DNA of 36,272 bases from Lederbergia galactosidilytica (GTDB taxonomy: Bacteria; Bacillota; Bacilli; Bacillales; Bacillaceae_C): the NCBI RefSeq assembly GCF_017873565.1, contig NZ_JAGGKH010000031.1, positions 1-36,272 on the forward strand. The letters are read 5' to 3'. The position numbers were made by a program, and so were the translations under genes. This document shows, one piece after another, positions 32,418-36,272 of this stretch. Under the pieces are notes generated by a model that did no database searches, was not told where the DNA came from, and saw nothing but the letters and a program-made list of their open reading frames with translations. Numbering within the stretch: position 1 is the first letter of the stretch; every line of letters begins with the position of its first letter.

Positions 32418-33084
32418 ACGGGGGTATTAAGAATATGCCAGACACTACAGACAAAAGAAAACTAGGATACTATTCCCCAGTCAAATTTCATTATTTTATC
32501 GTCTCCCCCAAACTTACAAGTCCTCAGATAATCTTTATCAAATCTCCGTTGAACTTGCCTCTCACCATCAGCCATATATCCCTCGTCCTGTTAGTCTAAA
32601 AATATGATATTCGTAAATATGACATTCTTTCAGGGTTCCAATGCTATCATGTAGAGATTTGGCAATGAAAAAAGATTAGCAGAAGTTGGCTCTGCGAAAA
32701 GTGCGGCCACCGTGACCCACTTGCCCTTTTTCATACAATAATTGAGTAGTTCTTAATAATGGGAGAGACAAAGATTGCCACAATTTCTTACATGTAGATA
32801 TGAAAACAGCATCGCAACTATTAATAGGTGCAAATCTAAAAAGCTCTGACGCCAAACGAAATCGAAGCTACTATATGGATTTCAAACCCTATTTGTAAAA
32901 AATTAAAAACAGATTAATATGTCATCATATGGGAATAAATTCTCTTAAGGTAGTCTCTAGCAAATGAACAAATAGAATCATAATCCCCTAGTTTTTCACA
33001 TATTTGTTGAACATACACCCTTGAGAATTTCCGTTTTCATGAGAAGATGAGGGTAAAGATTCCCGTTTGGAGGCTTTGAAAATA
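32418..33084. other. Gene-free stretch before the MFS gene
   Basis: About 667 bases with stops in all frames, no strong hairpin and no clear promoter. The first part may be further decay of the NERD-type gene upstream. A frame around 32434-32598 (begins MPDTTDKRKLG) has no good ribosome site and no recognisable match. Confidence 0.5.
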
Positions 33085-34230
33085 ATGAGAGTTCTAGTTT
33101 ACTTCATTGTATTTTTTTCCTTTTTTGACCTCTTTTCACAATTGCCGATTATGAGTCCATTGGCAACTTCCTTAGGAGCCCCTCCCTTTTTAGTTGGGCT
33201 TGTAGTCGGAATGTTTTCATTATCTAATATTATCGGCAATGTAACCTCTGGCTTTTTGACTGATAAAAAAGGACCCCTTTCTATATTAATTTTTGGCCTT
33301 TTTTCAACAAGTATCTTTCTATTATTATATTATTTCGCAACAGATACATGGATTTTGTTGCTTGTCCGCTTTATACATGGTTTCACAGCCGGACTGATTG
33401 TCCCAGCAGCTTTTACTAATTTAGCTAATACTACAGCAAATGAAAAGAAAGGAAAAGGGGCCGCATTATCTGGTGCTTTTATTGGATTAGCTGCTATTAT
33501 TGGTCCCGCCTTCAGTGGCATTGTGGCTAGCAAAGTGAATGAAATCACTGTATTTGCGGTCACATCGTTTTTCATGTTTTCACTTGGAATTCTATCTCTA
33601 ATTTTCCTCCGTTCTTTACAGAAGGTAAAAAAAACCAAATTAGATCAAAAGGCGATTTCAGTCAAAGTCTTCTTTCAAGATCCCTATATTATGAAAGCTT
33701 ATTTAGGAGCATTATTTCTAATGTTCTCGCAGGGTGTTGTGGCATATATGCTTCCATTAAAGGTGTTAGAATTAGGGAGTGATACACAAACAAGTGGTTT
33801 ATTAATGAGTACATTTGGACTTGTTGCTGTATTAATTTTTATATTACCGACAAATACACTATTTGATCGGTTAAAGGCTGTACATACAGCCGTGTTTGGA
33901 ATGTCGCTTATGGGCATAAGCATGCTCTCCATTAGTTTTTCCCCAAGTATTCATTTACTTTATTTCATAATGGGTGTTTACGGAATTGGCTTTGCCTTTT
34001 TATTCCCGTCTTTAAACTCTATGCTTGTCGAAGCAACAGATCCTGCTGATCGGGGCAAGGCATATGGATATTTTTACGCCTTCTTCTCCATGGGTGTTGT
34101 TATTGGCTCGGGTGTTACAGGTTTACTTCAACTAACTGCCAATGGAGGATTTCTGTTTGCCGGAACCCTGCTAATAATCGGGGCATTTTTCATGTTTTTC
34201 AAAAATAGAACTGTACACACTCCAATTTAA
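33085..34230 (+). CDS. Major facilitator superfamily transporter
   Basis: 381 residues, twelve predicted helices in two halves. Between TM2 and TM3 is the MFS loop GFLTDKKGPLSI, and TM4 has LLLVRFIHGFTAGLIVPAA. The second half contains TNTLFDRLKA in the equivalent loop. Typical of drug or metabolite exporters (DHA-like); the substrate cannot be told. The start is uncertain: TTG 33067 and TTG 33076 overlap or crowd GGAGG, whereas ATG 33085 lies 11 bases after it. It is a single-gene unit ending with a strong terminator. Confidence 0.88.
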   Translation: MRVLVYFIVFFSFFDLFSQLPIMSPLATSLGAPPFLVGLVVGMFSLSNIIGNVTSGFLTDKKGPLSILIFGLFSTSIFLLLYYFATDTWILLLVRFIHGFTAGLIVPAAFTNLANTTANEKKGKGAALSGAFIGLAAIIGPAFSGIVASKVNEITVFAVTSFFMFSLGILSLIFLRSLQKVKKTKLDQKAISVKVFFQDPYIMKAYLGALFLMFSQGVVAYMLPLKVLELGSDTQTSGLLMSTFGLVAVLIFILPTNTLFDRLKAVHTAVFGMSLMGISMLSISFSPSIHLLYFIMGVYGIGFAFLFPSLNSMLVEATDPADRGKAYGYFYAFFSMGVVIGSGVTGLLQLTANGGFLFAGTLLIIGAFFMFFKNRTVHTPI

Positions 34231-34231
34231 G

Positions 34232-34281
34232 AAATAGGGCTGTATCGAGAAAAGAACTTTCTCATACAGCCTATTTTGTGT
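34232..34281 (+). terminator. Terminator of the MFS gene
   Basis: AAATAGGGCTGTAT (34232-34245) pairs with ATACAGCCTATTTT (34264-34277) with one bulge, and inner GAGAAA pairs with TTTCTC. A T-rich run follows. Confidence 0.9.
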
Positions 34282-34336
34282 TTTATTTTAACAGTACCTT
34301 GCAATGAATAATACTAGATGGTATATTGTATTCAAG

Positions 34337-34355
34337 TACTATACATTATACAGTA
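34337..34355. promoter_or_regulatory. Candidate PadR operator before the PadR-HAAS-DUF4097 operon
   Basis: TACTATACATTATACAGTA is an imperfect palindrome (14 of 19 positions symmetrical) that includes a TATACA likely to be the -10 region. It lies 15 bases before the PadR start codon, so binding would block transcription. Confidence 0.5.
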
Positions 34356-34370
34356 GTGGAGTGGTGAAAA

Positions 34371-34694
34371 TTGAATGTTCAATTTAAAAAGGGTGTTTTA
34401 GAACTTTGTGTTCTCGTCCTTCTCGATAAACAAGACCGTTATGGATATGAGCTCGTACAAAAAATTTCTGATCAAATTGAAATCTCGGAGGGCTCTGTCT
34501 ATCCTTTGCTTAGAAGATTAACAAAAGAAGGATATTTTACAACATACTTACGTGAATCATCTGAAGGCCCCTCACGTAAATATTATAAGTTAACAGACCA
34601 AGGCCGGGAATACTTGCAAAAGCTTGTAGTGGAGTGGAGACAATTTGCAAAGGGCGTTGATCAAATCATTGAGGAGGGGATGGCTCATGAATAA
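34371..34694 (+). CDS. PadR family transcriptional regulator
   Basis: 107 residues. [39 protein letters not shown] and [17 protein letters not shown] are the classical PadR winged-helix positions. The start is TTG 34371, nine bases after GGAG; no in-frame ATG is near. It is followed with an eight-base overlap by the HAAS gene, which is the conserved PadR-HAAS-DUF4097 arrangement. It probably represses its own operon via the palindrome at 34337-34355. Confidence 0.93.
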   Translation: MNVQFKKGVLELCVLVLLDKQDRYGYELVQKISDQIEISEGSVYPLLRRLTKEGYFTTYLRESSEGPSRKYYKLTDQGREYLQKLVVEWRQFAKGVDQIIEEGMAHE

Positions 34695-35238
34695 GAGAGA
34701 ATTTTTATTAGAATTAGAGCGATATTTACGCTCCTTATCAACAGTTGAAAAAAATGATATTCTCCAAGATTACGAAGAGCACTTTACTTTTGGAATAGAA
34801 GAAGGAAAATCAGAGGAGGAAATTTCGGCAGCACTAGGATCACCGAAACAACTTGCTCGCGAAATTCTTGCTGATTATCATATTGAAAAAATGGAAACAA
34901 GCAAGTCTACTGGGAATGTCTTCCGCGCTGTTTGGTCTGTGATTGGGCTAGGTTTTATTAATTTAATTTTAGTACTTGGACCTTTTCTCACTGTAGTAAG
35001 TTTAATATTTGCAGGATGGATCTTGGGTATTTCTTTTACACTCTCTCCTATATTGGTATTGTTAAATGCCCTTTTCAATATTGGTACTTTTGAATGGTTT
35101 GATCTGTTTTTCTCTTTAACTCTTTCTGGGCTCGGGATCTTTCTTTCTATGGGCATGTATTATGTGTCATTAGGATTTATAAATCTATTACTCAGATATT
35201 TAAAATATAATATATCGATTGTGAAAGGTGGGAAATAA
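34687..35238 (+). CDS. HAAS (DUF1700) domain membrane protein
   Basis: 183 residues. The N-terminal HAAS domain (1-62) has [26 protein letters not shown] and [18 protein letters not shown], an all-alpha domain usually linked to PadR regulators and DUF4097. Three or four membrane helices follow. The frame is open from 34645, but ATG 34687 with GAGGAGGGG upstream is the start. It may transmit a membrane signal to the PadR regulator; this is an inference from context. Confidence 0.92.
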   Translation: MNKREFLLELERYLRSLSTVEKNDILQDYEEHFTFGIEEGKSEEEISAALGSPKQLAREILADYHIEKMETSKSTGNVFRAVWSVIGLGFINLILVLGPFLTVVSLIFAGWILGISFTLSPILVLLNALFNIGTFEWFDLFFSLTLSGLGIFLSMGMYYVSLGFINLLLRYLKYNISIVKGGK

Positions 35239-35240
35239 TC

Positions 35241-36143
35241 GTGATTAGGAAAATTTCCTTCATTGCAGGCCTCTTACTTATCATTGGCCTAATAGGTAGT
35301 ATTATAACTTTTTCCTCCATCCAAAGAAATTCAGACTCTATCACAACACAAATAGATGATGTTCCTTTTAGCCATCTTAAGGTTGATGTGAATAATGTAG
35401 ATATAGAGCTCGTTCCCTCTGAAGGAGAAGTTAAAATTGATGTCTCGGGAGCAAATTCCCAAGAATTAATGGACGGCATAAAAATTGATCAACAAGAAGA
35501 CACTTTGATCATTCAGTCCAACCATAAGCGAATTAAATGGTTCTCTTTTGGTTTCGATTCTTCATCCAAAATAAAGCTGTTCCTTCCTGAAAAAGAATAT
35601 AAGAAGGTTGAATTAAATAGTCACTCGGGCGATGTATATCTAGCAAATATAACGGGAAAAGATATCCAAACACAAACGAGGAATGGAGATATCGTGGCCA
35701 ATAACATTTCCTCGCAACTGTTTACAGTCAAAACAACTAGCGGAGACATTTCATTAGAAACAATTAAAGCCGATATCCATACTAAAACAACCAATGGGGA
35801 CACGACACTCTCCAATGTCAAGGCTAAATCTATTCAAACTGCATCAGGAAATGGTGATATTTTATTGAAGGATGTATCTGGGGAGATACAAGCGGAAAAT
35901 AAAAATGGTGACTTTACGGTAAAAAACCAACAAATTACGGACCCGATTACAGCTCAGGCAAGAACAGGAGATATTCTTATTACTGCAGAGAACTATCCTG
36001 AAAACGTCCAATTTGAAACAGCTTCGAAAGTTGGCGATATTCTGATCTTCGGAAAAAATCAACAAACCATTAATAATCAAAATCCGGGAATTCTCATTCA
36101 TCTAGAAACAACTGTTGGTGACATTATCGTAAAAAGAAAATAA
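35241..36143 (+). CDS. DUF4097 beta-solenoid membrane-anchored protein
   Basis: 300 residues. An N-terminal membrane helix (about 5-27) precedes a long extracytoplasmic region. Here short turns of the type TxNGDI or SGDI recur about every 18-20 residues (for example HSGDVYL, RNGDIVA, TSGDISL, TNGDTTL, GNGDILL, KNGDFTV). This is the right-handed beta-helix typical of DUF4097 (YvlB-like adhesin/toast-rack). GTG 35241 follows GGTGGG. It is the last gene of the PadR-HAAS-DUF4097 operon, an envelope-stress-type unit of unknown detailed function. Confidence 0.9.
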   Translation: MIRKISFIAGLLLIIGLIGSIITFSSIQRNSDSITTQIDDVPFSHLKVDVNNVDIELVPSEGEVKIDVSGANSQELMDGIKIDQQEDTLIIQSNHKRIKWFSFGFDSSSKIKLFLPEKEYKKVELNSHSGDVYLANITGKDIQTQTRNGDIVANNISSQLFTVKTTSGDISLETIKADIHTKTTNGDTTLSNVKAKSIQTASGNGDILLKDVSGEIQAENKNGDFTVKNQQITDPITAQARTGDILITAENYPENVQFETASKVGDILIFGKNQQTINNQNPGILIHLETTVGDIIVKRK

Positions 36144-36272
36144 ACAATAGAGCGATGAATGAACGTAATATAAAGAAAGGGTAGTGTCAAAAATTCTATG
36201 AAAACAAAAGCCTAAACGTAGCTCTACGGTCTAAATGTGGTGGTAAGCTACCGCAATCGCTCTTGACAAACA
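36144..36272. other. Window edge, possible start of a mobile or repeated element
   Basis: 129 bases without a gene. AGTGTCAAAAATTC (about 36183) and CTCTTGACAAACA (about 36260) carry inverted TGTCAA/TTGACA. Between them is a GTAGCTCTACGG and GTGGTGGTAAGCTACC. This might be an element end or the promoter of the next gene; the window stops too early to decide. Confidence 0.3.

Noticed and set aside
32434-32598. Short frame beginning MPDTTDKRKLG as a gene
   Set aside because: No good ribosome site, no recognisable domain, and it lies directly after a probable pseudogene.
34878-35156. Minus-strand frame within the HAAS gene
   Set aside because: Shadow of a gene with a clear domain, start site and operon position.

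Overview
The window is low-GC Firmicutes DNA, most likely from a Bacillaceae chromosome. The signs are strong AGGAGG-type ribosome binding sites, frequent GTG and TTG starts, sigma-A type promoters, and gene sets known from Bacillus: a YtrA-type GntR/ABC operon, YhaQ/YhaP, LipM/LipA, RelP (YwaC), and a Bce-type two-component/ABC module. The genus cannot be fixed from this sequence. Nothing indicates a prophage, plasmid or CRISPR array. Most of the window is chromosomal stress, envelope and transport genes, with one accessory-looking stretch at about 5.7-8.9 kb.

Layout: (1) 0.1-5.7 kb, plus strand: a small DUF5316-like protein, then a six-gene operon of ECF sigma factor, membrane protein (possible anti-sigma), ABC ATPase, two large-loop permeases and a VanZ-like protein. 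(2) 5.7-8.9 kb: a 364-bp MITE-like repeat with terminal inverted repeats, a 390-bp array of 21-bp repeats, a NERD-domain nuclease-like gene whose stop codon nearly touches the array, and a three-gene cassette of a DUF2089 zinc/HTH protein and two paralogous small proteins. (3) 8.9-12.9 kb, minus strand: AraC regulator, TIM-barrel isomerase and two Gfo/Idh/MocA oxidoreductases, a sugar-type catabolic operon without a transporter. (4) 13.3-17.7 kb: an AIM24-family protein, a Cu/Zn superoxide dismutase lipoprotein and a Ytr-type GntR/ABC operon with a visible promoter and operator. (5) 17.9-21.1 kb, plus strand: RelP alarmone synthetase, tRNA-Pro(GGG), and a lipM-lipA operon for lipoyl cofactor assembly. 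(6) 21.1-26.3 kb, minus strand: a DUF3221 lipoprotein, a DUF368/PopT undecaprenyl-phosphate transporter, a YhaQP-type ABC exporter, and PadR-DUF2812. (7) 26.6-31.6 kb, minus strand: cupin, response regulator and sensor kinase, then, beyond a repeat element, a Bce-type ABC ATPase and permease preceded by a BceR-like box. (8) 31.8-36.1 kb, plus strand: an alkyltransferase-like protein, a probable frameshifted NERD relic, an MFS transporter and a PadR-HAAS-DUF4097 operon.

Shared themes are envelope stress and peptide-antibiotic response (ECF/ABC/VanZ, Ytr, Bce, PopT, PadR/HAAS/DUF4097) and one-component or two-component regulators placed beside the membrane machinery they probably control. The most unusual structure is the NERD gene with its 21-bp repeat array, a spacing of two DNA helical turns. 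A second, decayed NERD-like gene lies 26 kb away. Diverged copies of a second repeat family lie at about 17.7 and 29.3 kb, with a doubtful one near 19.0 kb.
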